NCBI GenBank assembly: GCA_013399875.1
Contig: VXAZ01001749.1
Span: 1,149,429 to 1,213,428 of the forward strand
Source of the DNA: Gymnorhina tibicen
Lineage: Eukaryota; Chordata; Aves; Passeriformes; Artamidae
Reading direction: 5' to 3'
Length of the DNA: 64,000 nt
The notes beneath the pieces are model-generated. The model was not told the origin of the DNA and ran no database searches. It saw nothing but the letters and a program-made list of their open reading frames with translations. The position numbers and the translations under genes were made by a program. The first letter of the stretch is position 1. The number at the start of each line of letters is the position of its first letter. Positions 12,209-25,740 of the stretch are shown here, piece after piece.

Positions 12209-12625
12209 AAAAGAAAATGCCTATGCCAGGTTATATAGAAATTGTGAGAAGCTTTTAGAGATTTTGAAGAAGAGAGCCTTTGTTTTCAGGCTAGAATAAC
12301 TCATCCTTAAAAGACTAAACCCTGTGTTATGGCCCATGACTGGCAATGTGAGAAGACTGTAAGAGTTCATGGGAGAGATGTTTTTTCACTTAAGCAGATT
12401 GTTTTTCAGGACGGACTGCTGGGTTGTGAAGAATCCCACGGCACAGCAAAAGAAACTCTTTTCATTAAGCATAAAAAAGACTTAAAAAATGCAACACTGA
12501 CCAAACCCCCTGTTTTGTTTTCCCTTGCGTGGGTTGGTTGGAAAGAGGGGGTACTCAAGAGAGGGGTTGTTCTGGGAGTTTGCTTTAATTTCTTACTATT
12601 TCTTTTTACTTTTAATTCTGTTAGT

Positions 12626-12631
12626 AATAAA
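12626..12631 (+). terminator. Polyadenylation signal AATAAA of the plus-strand LTR
   Basis: AATAAA is followed by a CTTTCTTTATATTG-type tract, about 145 bp before the LTR 3' end. This is the same arrangement as in the minus-strand LTR (7616-7621). Confidence 0.6.
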
Positions 12632-13150
12632 CTTTCTTTATATTGTAACTGCTTAAGTGTGGGCCTGTTTTGCCTTGCAGTCTTTTCTGTTTTCCTCAAT
12701 AATCCTTATTTTTCCCTTATGCAAATAATTAGATTTTGTGTGCTTGGCACCTAACTATGTGTCAAACCAAGACACCCCCACAGTCCATCAACTAAGAGAT
12801 TCTGGTGGTTACTACATTTTCTGGGGCACCAATTCCTAACAAGCAATGATTTCTGCTAAGTAGTCTGGATATCTGATCACAAGAGATGCCCCACAGATTG
12901 CTTGCCATCTAATAAGCACCCAGGGTGATGGGCCATGAGATGAGGCGTTCCACATCTTTTGTGTGGTATTGGTGCCTCAGGGCACAGATTCAGGAGTCTC
13001 AGCAACACACGCTGCTCTTCCCCAGCTGTCTCTATGTCAGGGCACCTCCACTGCCCTGCAGGGAGAGTTGTACACTAAGATCCACTGATGTTATTTGCTA
13101 GAGATTTATATCCAAAACCTTCTTATACTGTACAATGCAAATGTTTAATG

Positions 13151-13194
13151 GGAGCATCACAAGTGCATCTCACCCACATCACAAGTGCATGCAT
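13151..13194 (+). repeat. Imperfect tandem of a GCATCACAAGTGCAT-type unit
   Basis: ATCACAAGTGCAT occurs twice about 23 bp apart, with related GCAT-containing words following to about 13230. It looks like a small local duplication with drift. Confidence 0.5.
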
Positions 13195-14076
13195 CTCCCT
13201 GCATTCTGCACAAATGCCTGTACCTGCATTCTTTCAAACTGCAAAGGGATTTTGAGCAGATCCAAAATGCAAAAGTATCTGGGTACCACATGCATAATTT
13301 CACGTAACGGCAAGTCTACCATAGTTGTATTTTTTACAAACAGTGGGACACTGCGCACTAAAATCACTGAAGCCACAGCCTAAGTAAGACTAAACGTACA
13401 ATGTTCCAGCAGCATTTTATACAAGTGTACCTTGGAGAGGAGAGGTTTAGAACTCCGTTACTGGTATCATTTAGGGTTAGTGGGCCACAAAACTTCTAAA
13501 GACAAAATTTCTTGTCTCAGTCTAATGATAGAAGACATTTCTGCATTTGAAAAGAAATTTCTCAAACCACCCATGTGAACTTTAAGACAACACATGCAAA
13601 ATTGGTGAAAAAGAAATAAATACCTACCAAATCAAGTGTTTGAGCAGCCAATTCACCTTGTAATGAGATATTTATTCCAGCCAGCTACCATATTTCCTAA
13701 GCTTGAAACTGAAGAAGAGTTCTGAACAAAAATAAAAGTTTAATGATACTGTGCAAAAAATAAAGGAGAAGGGCATACAAAGTCTATCAGGACACAGCAA
13801 GAGTAAGTGGACCACAGCTAAAGAGATGAAAACATGCTTCTGTCTCAAAATATGTTTTTCTTTTCCCAGCAATATAACTTGATCTAATGGAAGACTTCAC
13901 TTCTTGCAACCATATGTAATGGTTGCTTATTGCTTATGATTATTCTAGTATTTCTTTTGTCTCCTAAATGTCATATCCAATCATTTTTATCTCTTCTTAC
14001 GCCGTTTATATATTCCATCCCCTTGATACCACTGGAATCAACCCAGCTACAATCAGGACTGTCTGTTCTTCCTTTC

Positions 14077-14099
14077 TTCATGCCTTTTTCAGGCATGAA
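14077..14099. repeat. Short hairpin: 9-bp arms, 5-base loop
   Basis: TTCATGCCT is followed by TTTTC and then its exact reverse complement AGGCATGAA. A hairpin this short is expected by chance a number of times in 64 kb. No RNA gene is evident around it. Confidence 0.6.
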
Positions 14100-14684
14100 A
14101 TGACTGGTTAAAATAGAATATAAGGAAGGATAAAAGAACTAAGTGGCTACAGTCATACTTAATTTTGCTGTATTAAAGAAATCAATTTTCTAATTTTCTG
14201 AAATTATACATTTTTTAAACCAGCTAAACTGAAAACAGTTAAACAAAATTAATTTCTTCTATAAAGTCAAAATCATTACTTGTATTTGGTCTTTTTTCCA
14301 GTTGTTTTTTTTTTTTTTCTGGAAGAACTGCATATGCGAGGATATAACACAGGAAACAAAATAAATCACACTACTATCATAAAGCCATATGTATTTGTAT
14401 TTCTTCTAGACTTCCTAACAGCAGCCAATATTAAAGTCATTAAAATATTTTTCTTTTCTTCAGACTATCATTTTCAGCTTAATATTTCTGGTTTTCCCAT
14501 TTCCATAGTATATTATATATCCACATATTTACTAACAACTCTGAAATCGCTTCTGTCCCTCAGTTATATCAGCACTGTACTTGTTATCATTCTCTTCCCT
14601 TACAGGCAATGTCTTTACTCCAGCATATTTCTAATTTTCCCTTTCTTGTATCACATCAAGATGTAGAATTGTGATTTAAAATGG

Positions 14685-14715
14685 CATTATTATTATTATT
14701 ATATTATTATATATT
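14685..14715 (+). repeat. (ATT)n microsatellite
   Basis: Successive ATT units with one break, ending in an AT-alternating tail. Simple repeat, likely length-polymorphic. Confidence 0.85.
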
Positions 14716-17700
14716 AGCAATCTCAATTATGGAACATTTGCTGTCCCTTCAAAACCTGAACACTTTTTCCCATGCTTGCAGCTCATAGTCATTAAAGGGA
14801 AGAGCTATTTTATAGATTGTCTGTAAACACAGACATTGCACAGATTCGTTTCACACCTCCAGCAAAATCTTTGTGACAGCACAGGATGCTCCGAGACATG
14901 TGTTCCTTTCAGAAATAATGGATCATAGAAACATAAAAAGATGCAATTTCAAGCTCTAGTGGAAGAAGTGAAATTATCATGTCATCAGTCTAAATGTCAT
15001 CTTTATTTCACATCCTACCACCACGTTCCCATTCAGACACCTACAGGAGCCAGCCTGACCAAGGGATCAGCAGTCCTTGTCTTCTTCATTTGCTTCTTTA
15101 AAAAAAGTTGCTGAGCATACAGTCATTATCCCTGATTCAGAATCATGGCAAAATCGTCTTTTTATCCTCATGTTTATGAAAATATTAATTGTTGCATAGT
15201 GTGTATGTCTCTATAAATACACAGATGCAAAACAGCCCACAGTGATAATACAAAATTAGAGAAAGCTCTTTTTCATCATTATTATGTCTCTGTAAGAGAA
15301 ACATCAGGCAGCAATTTTATGGACAATATTTAACTTGAATCCATATCAGAAACAAGCAAGAATTGGTTGTGCCAGAAAAGTTGTCTTTTAATCCTGCATT
15401 TCATTTTTCCACATTACCTGTAATAGACATATTTTGAATTTTAAAAAAGAGAGAAAAAGAAATTTATATATCCCACTAAATGAAAAGTGTTTAAAATTGG
15501 CTTTTGATTAGAGACCATGACAAGTTTATGCACTTGTAGATGTGACACAACAAAGAGAAAAAGGCAAAAAGTAGAATATAGATGTTGCTTTCAAAGAAAG
15601 TAAAGACTAATAAGGACCATGCTGATTTAGTTGGAGGACAGAACTAGTAGAAAGAAAACACAGTTCATTAATAAATACATATATTCATAAAGCAAGAAAA
15701 AATTACAAGGATGGTCTGAAATACAGTTTCATGTCACCAATTTTTTTTAAATTTTCAGAAAAAGAACCCTCATTTCCTTTCACAATTTTGAAAGTCATCA
15801 TTTGCAGAGTATCAGAGCTACCTAACTAATTTTGGCAGCCAGGGGAATGCTGAAGGCTTCCCACAGTTCATCTCACAGCAGCTTTGCAATGTGATGGGAA
15901 CTCTGAAGCTCTACTGTAACCTATTGGACAGGCTTGTTTAGCCTTACAGGAAATAGAACAAAGAAAAGTGGTAGAAAAATAGAATAAAATGGGTTGCAAA
16001 CGTTTCTGAGGGAGGGGAAAAAAAGGAACAAAAATGAGAAGTGAAGAAGGTGACCTGCTGCTCCCTGGCATCACTCTCAATCTTTGAAAAGACCCAGATG
16101 GCACTGGAACTGTGTATCCTTCATGTCATTTCTTCAAAGCTTGGGTTTCAGAGGGGCCAACAGGAAAGGAATTGCAAGCTAAGGAAAATCAAATATGTTT
16201 ATTTTACGTGAGTGAAAATCATGTGCATATCAGGCACAGAAAATACACAAGGTATAAACCTGGCTAGGAATATGAAGTGGCAAACAAAGGAGCTATTAAA
16301 AAAATAACAAAACCAAAAAAACAACCAAAACCCGGTCTCAACACTGAAAACAGGTAATGAAATAGAACTGTTCGATGAGGCAGAAGCAGCAGTTAGAGGT
16401 AACCTACTGCAGAGCAGGCACAACCTGCCTCTGAACGTCACTGGAACGCCTAAGTGTTTCAGGACAAGATAAATAAGAACACAATTTGTTATATGCACAT
16501 ATGTTACAGAAAATGAAGGGTATTTCTCCTTTCTATAGAAGATAGATAAGTTCTAAATGGAATCAAAATCTGTCAGGGAAAATAAAGATTTTACTGCATG
16601 GATCATAAAGTTAGAAAAGTCATAGAGTGAGAGCAAAGGTGACAAAACTGTCCGGGAAGATAAAAAAAGGAAAACTAGTTACAAAGGCATGAAATAACCC
16701 CAGGAAAATATGGTTACCCCATTGCAGTTATCCACAAAAGACAACCAAAATTATCAGCTAATTCATAGAACCCAGCCTGCTCACTTTAAACTTTCAGCAC
16801 TTTTTCAAAGATGTACCTGCTCATCTTAATAGCTTCCTCATTTTTCAGTGGCAGTTATATTCCCAAAGCAGCAAAAGAGCAATCAAACTCAAAAATAGAA
16901 AATATTCTCTTTTGCCCGCAGGCATCCCCAGGACATGAAAACAAGGAATGTACTCGATACCTATCCCAGCTTGTGTGCCTGGTTATAACCAACAGTGCTG
17001 CTGCAAAAACACGATGAGGAGAAATGTCACCACTCATCAGTTGCCTTCTGCATGAAGAAGCTGCTTGTGCAGACAGAGGCAATTTTGGTTTATTTTGATT
17101 GTTTATCACTTCCGTTGAGGCTCAGGATGCATCAGCTTGCATGTGGCGTCTTGCCAGGCCCACGACAGACTGACATGCAAACCACAAACACCTTCTGCTG
17201 CTCAACACCAAACTTAACATACAGAATACGAGGAAAGAGTTTTCAATTCTTGTAGACACATTTCTATATTGTGATAGATTTTAGGGTAAACTGGTAGGTT
17301 AAACAATTCCAGTCTGCAGCCACACATCAGATGCTGCACAGATCTGGAGATTACCTCCAACACATCCAGCCTTGCATTGGAAAACATTCTACTTGTGACC
17401 AGCTTTCCTCTTCCATAGCCATTTTGACAGATGACAAAAATATCTCAGTGTAAATGGAAGCACAATTATTTATACCTGCTGGGACTCTGGATACTGATTT
17501 TAACTAAAATATAGTCTTAAACTGTGCAAATTATTTAAAAGCTATATGCATAATTTCCTACTGCTGAACTCTAGTGCATAGAATAAACTATTATTCTGTA
17601 TTTAATGTTCCATGTCCAATATTTGATTTTTTCCCTTTGGCCCTAGTCTTTTTATATAAAACTTTCAATTTTGCTTATTTTATTTTTAGTTTTAAAAACT

Positions 17701-20405
17701 GCATCCATATTCTGTCACTTAGACTTTTATGAAGAGTAATGCACATGTGCATTTATCAAAAATATCAAAGTAAAACATTTTAATTTGCATGGGTAAGGAT
17801 GCATGAAGGCATATGCCTTTCACAACTTTATAAAGGTAAATTCACTCTTTTGGAAATGCATTCTAATGATGATAAATGAAGATATAGAGAATGTTTTTGA
17901 AGTACACTAAGTGACTGCACATCCTCATACATTGAAGTAATTATGTTTTCCTTTCTTTTTCCTGATAGCAACAGATTTTATTATGGTCAATATACAAAAT
18001 ATACAAGTTTCATCGTTTTGGTTTTTTTTTAATGGCTTGGATACTGTCTGGTACACAGCATTGAAAAAACAATTGGGCACCACTTCTGAAACCATCTTGG
18101 ATTTCAGTATTGCAACTCACAGGTCTGAATAAGAGTGCACAGGGTAGGATTACTTGGAAAAGAAATAAAAAAGGTAAGATTACATGTTTCCCATTCCAAA
18201 GTACACCAGCACCACATTAAATCCAAGCGCTCTGTGCAGTCTGCCTTCTCTCCCACCCCTACGGCACAAGCAATCCACAGGTGGTTGCTGTGCAGTGCTG
18301 CACCATGAATGGATTCTTCGCAAGGGAGCTTGGTCACAAATCAGTTCATGACTCAGTAAGAGGAATCATGTCAATAACTGGTTTTCTGGCTGAACGTTGA
18401 AACTGGAAAGTAAAAAAAAAAACAAACCACGAAGCAAACAACACACTAAAGAACCCCAAACTGCTTTTGATTAAGTTATTCCATTATTTATCTTGTTTTT
18501 CCCCATCAGACTGCAATGAAATGGCACAACATTTTCTCAGTTCAGCACAACATGGTTAATTCAATTTGACATCAAATATTTATTGTGGGTATCTATAAGA
18601 AAGCCAAAGAGAAAACAAGAACCTGCTTCAAAAAAGTTGAAGGTAGAGCCAGTTCCCTTTTACCAGTACAGTTCAGAACTTAAAATGCCCTTCGTAAGCC
18701 CAGAAATCCATATTCGCTTGCCTCTCTTTACTCCCTGGAGATGTATTACAGACCACTTGGCTGGTGGAGTCCTGTCAGTCTTACAGTTCATGCTGCTCTA
18801 CTGCATTCTCTGGAGGCAGACTGCTACTCCAGAAATCCTTCACAGAGTAAGAACCTAGTCCTTCTCTCTTCTTAAATGATTACTTCAGTATGTTCAGCCA
18901 AAGAAAACAGCTCCGGAAGGAAACAAAGGTGCCGAAATAGTTACAGCCTTTACCTAAGCAGGATTTCAGCTTAATCATAATTGTACTCAGCCCAAGAAAG
19001 GGACTTGGGTTCCTCTCGCAGAGGTTTTGTAGAGCTATTCCCTGAAATGCTCTGTAGTGCTTGCAGATACACAAAGCTCCAAACTTATCCTGTAGGGATT
19101 TTCTATAAGAGCGTACACAATCTTATTAAAGCAAAAGAAGCAAAACATTGCTTTATATAGATTTACTTACTAGCAATGTTTTTTCTGCCATTATTGAAAA
19201 AGTTGAGACGTTACAAGAGCTTATAAATATGTATATTCATACATTGAAAAACAAGTAATGAGAAAAACATACATATTTACATACACTGAGGAGCTCTAAC
19301 TCAGAAAACACATAGAAGGAAAATGTTACAGCATGTATCTTCTGAAGATAAATCAAGTTCTAGAAGTAGGAAACTAATTTCTGTCTTGCATCTATTCATT
19401 TGTTCAAATGAAGGCAAATTTAATAACTGGCTGTTTTTAGAAGTAAAGTGTTTATGTGTGGCAGTTCAGTATTTTGGGCACTTAAAACATGAGGACTTCA
19501 AAATGCTTCCGACATTTTCTTGCAAATACAATTAAGACTGTTTCAAAATTTCTTATGACAAAGTAATTTTATTTAACTTGTCCTGTTTAAACCTTGCAAA
19601 GATCTGTTTCTCTGTACAATACAGCTCGAAAAGTTGCTTCATGTTCATTGTGTTTTTATAGGAAGAAAACCCAAATTTTTTTGTATGCAAAACTAGAGCG
19701 GCAGATAAAATTTGTGACTAGCAATTTGTAAGAAATAAATGCAGATGCTCTTCTCAAAGACAATCATCTGCAGAGAGTAAAAACAATCCTGCCTCATTTA
19801 AGATTAAAAAAAAAGCACACAGAATCACTTAGAACAGTTATTAGAACAGGGCTAGAGGACACAGTATGAGCATTCAGCTAATTTATCTAAATTTCTTCCC
19901 AAACCAACTTATTTCTTCAGTATTCCCACTATGGAGACCAGTCAATTGCAAAAAATATTTGATTAATGCTCTGTTTTTCTTACCAAATAAATACAACACA
20001 GACAGCAATCTCCTGGTTACAATCTAACAAAATGGTCCCTAGAAGAGCCTTCTGGCCAGTCACTTTAAAAACAGGCAACACTGAGAAAAGGACAGAGGGA
20101 AGTGCAGAACTTTGGGCTTGACTGTCAATTACTTCCCATCATTCCCAAAGCCATGAACTTTACATCTCACCTACAGAGTATCATCCTGTAACAAGACCAG
20201 GCACTTTCATGATACTCAAGATTAGCAATTTTACTTTAAACTTATTTGAAATAGGTCTTACTTTTTAAATGTACAATATGACTTGTTTTCTGCAATTATG
20301 GAATCAGAAAATAAAACTTTTAGATTTTCCATGTAACAGGATGAGTTAAGTAACTAATATGCAAAGCAACAAGTGTATTAGAACTAATCATCATTTAGAA
20401 ACGGA

Positions 20406-20477
20406 AAAAACCAAGCACCAAAACCCTAAGTGGTATAATCCAAGGTCTTGGAAGTGCATCCTAAAAACCAAGCACCA
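20406..20477 (+). repeat. Pair of identical 15-mers 57 bp apart
   Basis: AAAAACCAAGCACCA occurs at 20406-20420 and again at 20463-20477. The sequence between and beyond is not similar, so this is two short direct repeats and not a larger tandem array. Confidence 0.6.
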
Positions 20478-23400
20478 TACTGCTATTTTTCCAGAAACTT
20501 CTCCCCCATCAAAATAATGCTGCCAATTTTCTGTACGGTGTTTTGAAAATTTACATGCACATACACACAGACTCCCGTGAAATCTTTTCCCTCCTTTTCA
20601 CAGACATACACACATGAACACAAAAGCTTGCAGTGAAGCTCACAAAGGGCTACAGAGAAAGTTGTCAGAAGCCCTGCCAGGTGACTCTTGGCTGCCTGCT
20701 CTGCCCATCCTGGTGTTAATATCACAGTGACTGCAGAAATTTACTAAGGAATAAAAATCTTGAGCAGATCTTTGCTGAAGATTGATTTACTGTCCATAAT
20801 GCACCGACAAACTAGAATGTGCTTTCTGAGGTTAAATTCAAGCTTTATTGCTGTATAGACTGTTTTGCAGAACAGACTATTTGTATACATTCACTAATCG
20901 AATTATTTTATTCTACAGGTAAATATGATTCACATCCCAATTCTAAAGAAGCATGTACAATTACAGTACTACACAACACATCCAGCAGAACTGTGCTTAC
21001 AAAGATCTATCAATTTTTAACAAATTAATGGTTATGACATTAAGCCTACATTAAAATGCTCAACTCGGTCATGTTCCTCAAACCACCAATTTCTGAATTT
21101 TACACTGTAATAAAATATTTAACTTTACAGTCCTGATACCTCACTGGAAGTGCAGGCATTCTTTATACAGTAGTCCCTGAATTAATGGATCCAGACCTTT
21201 CCAGTCTCAAACCCAAAGGAACTGGCACTGCCCACCAACCCCATTGCAAAAAAAAAGATTTTAAAAGCATTGGAATATTTGCTTTTCAGCAAAGAGCTGT
21301 TAAAAATGTGCTGCACTTCTGTATATGTATCATTATCTAGCTAAATCCTCTCTGAATGCCTAACACCATTGTTTCCAAGCAGATGGCATTTAACCAACCT
21401 TTGGGGCTATTTTGGTCAGTGAGCTTTATGGTGAATAACTTTCTTTTACCTGTTATAAAGGTTTGGTGACCTTTTCCTTGATTACCCTCCTGTACTTCAG
21501 GCATGAGCAGCGGGAAGAAGGAGCTCACTGACCATCTTTGTCAAAAATCCCTCTCCATTTGGATGTGCAATAAAGCCAGCTGGAGATCATCATTCCAACA
21601 CCCTCAGTCAAATAACTACATCACCACACAGCCTCTCTCTGTTGAGGTTCAATGCTTTCACAGCTCTTAGCGCTAAATGAAAGGACCAGCTCTGCTCTTA
21701 AAAATCATCCACAGGTTTCTTTTGCTCACACATCTCTCGTGAGATGCAACTGCTTGTACATTACCCCCACCGTACCTCTCATGGCTGGAGGAACTTCCTG
21801 GTTCTGCTGCCACTAAAAACTGTCCCAAACCAGGGGGAACTAACTATGTGGTAAGAGTACACCTTGCAGTACACAAATATAAACAGTTAAGCTTCTTCAT
21901 CCTGTTAAGAGCTCAGAGACCAAGAGAATAAGAGGTGAAGAAAGGATAACAGAGAAGTGTGAAGACTTAGAAAAGGAATGAGTGAGGGAAAATCTGGTCA
22001 GATAGACAAGTGACATGAGAGAAGAGGACAGAGACCATCTAGAGCGAATGGCACAAGAGGATTGTGCCCTATGTAGAAAAGGGCAACAGAAATAAGCCCT
22101 GCATGGTGTAGTGCAAAGTAAGTTATCTCAGCTTTTTGTTTATTGAATAGTCCTTAGTTTAGTGTGGTCCTGATTTCTCACAGCTGCAAATAGAGGAAGA
22201 GATGAACTTTGTATGTTACGAGGCTATATAAAACAGAGCTCTGAAAAATAATGACTCCGATTGAGTTCCTCAAATTAGCTGATGTTTACGCTCACTGTTT
22301 CTCCACCTATGAAGACAAATGAGCATAAAAACCATCACATCAGTTCTCAGCAGAGATAGTGTGAGCAGAAGTTCATTACTTTTGTGAAGTACGTATAGGC
22401 AGATGTGATAATTGTCACAGGAAAGTTTATAAAGCAAATAATACCGCGGATGGTCTTAGTACATGTATAAAAACTAGGGCCATGTACTCAACCAGCAGGG
22501 AAGGAAAACTCTCAACAGCTGTTTCTGAAGCTTCCACCACTGTTTCTGCATACTGAAAGATGCAGAGCTCTGAAAGCAAGAAATAATTTAATGATGTAAT
22601 TAGAGTTGGCTTGTATATACACAGGAACAAAAAAAAACGGTAAAAATTATTTTAATTCTGATATTTCCTAACTCGTGACTGACTGTGCAATACCAGTCTT
22701 GTTCTAGGTTTTCTGTATTTATAGAGAGATAGACAAGATTGAGTTATCTTGGTAGGATGGCACTCCTCTTCCTTGCAGTCTTCATTAGCTGTGTTTGGAC
22801 TTCACACAGCATGACAAGCTGTGTCCAGCAAATAAGACATGTTATTTTTCTGGTAATAATAATGGCTTTACTCAGTGTAAATGAAAAAACCCCTGTTATT
22901 AAAGTGATTACCAGAATGACAGATATTCTTCCATTGACTGCATTGGAACAAGTTTCCTGCTGCTGAGATGACAATTAAAGCTTTCAAGGTTGACATGGGA
23001 GAAAGGACTCTGTAAAGTTGTCATTTTGGGAAAACAATGATAGGATTGTCATATTTAAATAAAACACTCTTAAATACAGGAATAATTTCTGAGAATAGGC
23101 CATTTGTCTATTAGATATTAAAGTATTGCCTGTAAGAATATCACGTGAAATAGAAATAATCATGACAAGAATGGAAAACAAGTTCAGATATGTAAAAGTG
23201 GCTTGCAGCTGACCCTGAGGGAAGGCAGTTTGGTGATGTGGCATGTGCTTTTCCAACATGTGCTGTCTGTGGCTGCAGAACTGACAAAGCCAGGGAATGC
23301 TGGTACCTGACTGCAAGCTTGTTGCTCCTGACCTGCTTTGCAGGAAGCAACTGCTTTTTAGAGGAGCAGGTGGTGGGGGAGAGAAAAAATATACCACTGG

Positions 23401-25713
23401 AACAATTCTATTTTAGACCTTTTGTTAAAAATGTTGTCACTGGCGTTACTTCAAAGAACAGGAACAGAAGGACAAGGGGGAGGGTGGAAGGAATGTGGAA
23501 TGCATAGTGTAGATTTATTAATGTTCTGAAATGCTGTGTGAGGAGAAATTCCAGGAACACCATATGCAGTATTCAGGTCAAAGTCTAGAGGAAAGGCTGT
23601 GGATGTGGATATTTAGCATGAAGTGAAGAGAGGAAAATATGTGCTTTTAACTGTAAAACCTGCCATGCCTCTTATGAAGTTTGTAAACCAGCATGTTCTC
23701 TTCAGCCTCCTCCCATCCATAGTGCCGTGTCCCATTCTTTTAAACCATCACTGCTAGGCAGCTCCCGTATTGATCATTTCACCCACCCTTCCATATATTA
23801 TAAATTGATGTTTGTATTTTAAGAATTGAAATAATAAAAATCTGGAAAAAGCTTATGAAGCACTACCAGAGCAGTATGTTAGCCTTTATTACCTGTAACA
23901 CACAGCTGAAACCACATGCTTATAACTTTTCTCACCTTCCCCACAGCCATACAAGAAGGTTCTTGACAATATGAAGAGCAATGTCAATCTTACTTTGAGG
24001 TCAAAGGCCAAATATATTTGGAAACATCACACCAGAAGCTCTCTTTGGAAGCAGCAGAGGGGGACAGAGGTGCTTTCATGTTGCTGAACTTGTTCTTCAA
24101 GTGAATAATGAACTTCTCTATGAAAGCACTAAGAGTACATATTTCATTAGGTACAGTTTGAAATAGTGTAAATTTGCTGACAGCTCCCCCAAAACCTCAC
24201 CAAGACCTCACTCTATGTCAGGTAATACTGCTGAAAACAAGATCTTTCCTCAGAGAGCATTTTAAAATTTTTACAAAGTGCACTCTTGAAGTAGCTGTAT
24301 GGTGTTTGTCTGACTCCAAAATTCTCTCTTTCTCCCCCCAGTACATACAGTATCAGCATCCTGAAGAATTTGTCTGTTGAAATACATAATTCCTGATGAG
24401 TAGCACCTCTGCACATGAATTTATCTTTGATTCTTCTGCCAGTGAGATATGGTTTCTGTTCAGTCAGAACAGAACACCACACACTGCCTGGATACAAGCT
24501 GCTGCTTAAGATAAGCTGACTGTAATTTCAGTATACAGTGGTATATTTCTTGCACTAGAATAATCTGACTTTATAGCAGCTGGATGTATGCCAATTTCTA
24601 ATTGTTTGTCTTTACACTGCTGGCTTTCTTCTAATTATTCTCTTCCTGGGATACTTGGCTTATCTGCTCCTCATTTTGTGCTAAATATTCCTTATAAAGT
24701 CTTCATAAGCTTTCTTGCCTTCTTGTATGTCTAGTATGTTCACTATGAAATAAATTCTTTGATTATTCCAAGCCTGGCAGTCGAAACCTTTCCAAGTTTT
24801 AAAAGCCCATGCTATCTCATTTTCCTTCCTGTAGCCTATAGGCATTACAGTGATTTCTTGGCATTTGAAACCTGACATCCTTTCTCAACTAAGAAGTTGC
24901 TAAGACATTTTACAGTATGTTTACAAGGAATCTGGGAAGTCTTGTTTGTCCAGCAGTGTCTCTTGTCCACTTTGATGCTGAGTTCTAGTAAATGAATACA
25001 TCTTCCTGGCACTTAGACAATAAATTGTTTCTCCGTAAGCACTGGTTTGTCCCTACCGTTCAAATCTGGTAGGGGAAAGTAATTTTCTTTCAGTTCCTGT
25101 CTTTATATGTGCAAAGCTCCATAAAGAGAAAGGGCAGGGACAAATGGCATTTACTGTTCATACACACCACTATTAAAGGAACTATAGGCAATTTATGTAT
25201 ATTTTGCACTCTCATCCTTTTGGGGCAAGAGCATGTTTTGGTCTGTGTTGTAATTAGTTTAATAGCACTCCTGATTTCCAGGTTGTGTCCCTAGGAGCCA
25301 ACATACAACAAACAGATACTATTATTAACCCTGGGAAAAGCATCAAGATTTTCTTTTAAATGTGATTAGTCTCTTGGCTTGTGCTAGTTAATAATTGGGC
25401 ATCATGTTCACCCTGTCCACTACACAAAAAACAAAGCAGACATCCCAAGAGGCCAATTATAGACAGACCTCTGGAGAGCGACCAGTGTTCTTGAAGGAAT
25501 CAAACTACCTGCTATTAGATAACTTTTCTTGATAAGAACTGCAACTGGCATTTTATGCACTTTTAAAAATAAAACCTTTGTATACAAATTTCAAAATATC
25601 TCTCTGGCTTCCAGATTAAGCCATGTGTCTGCTTAAGAAATTAACTAATTTTATTCATTTTTTAAACCCGAAATATTTTTTAATTTATCTATTAATTTAT
25701 ACTAAAAATAGCT

Positions 25714-25740
25714 CCTTATTATGCTTCATGCATAATAAGG
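25714..25740. repeat. Perfect stem-loop: 11-bp arms, 5-base loop
   Basis: CCTTATTATGC, loop TTCAT, then GCATAATAAGG. The arms match perfectly. The surroundings do not extend the foldback into a miRNA-length precursor. It may be chance or the core of an old inverted-repeat element. Confidence 0.7.

Larger units (their letters stand above)
10610..12774 (+). mobile_element. LTR of avian endogenous retrovirus (ERVL-like), plus strand, interrupted by assembly gap
   Basis: The 3' end is clear: an AATAAA signal at 12626-12631, a T-rich stretch, and the terminus GTGTCAAACCAAGACA at 12759-12774. Before the gap, 11020-11210 matches the order of blocks in the minus-strand LTR at 7426-8503 (reverse complement): the CAAGGTCAG block, then a GGAGGCGC..CCAG block, then CAAG..GGCGGTGAGGAC. 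Upstream, GATGGACAAG and CATACTTAAAG align with its U3 and TATA region. The 5' end is uncertain; I place it at about 10610 because CCCCC occurs both just before it (10605-10609) and just after the 3' end (12775-12779). That duplication is low-complexity, and the start then reads TA rather than TG. No retroviral protein is visible; the gap could hide more than LTR sequence. Confidence 0.72.

Noticed and set aside
11110..12258. Open frames of 353-382 codons spanning the N run
   Set aside because: Almost all codons are N. The frames are an artefact of the assembly gap.
10605..12779. CCCCC on both sides of the second LTR as a firm target-site duplication
   Set aside because: A run of five C is low-complexity, and the resulting LTR start reads TA instead of TG. 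It is used only as a tentative boundary.
14280..14666. 128-codon hydrophobic open frame
   Set aside because: The F/I/L/Y-rich composition follows from T-rich DNA starting at a 14-T run, not from a membrane protein gene.
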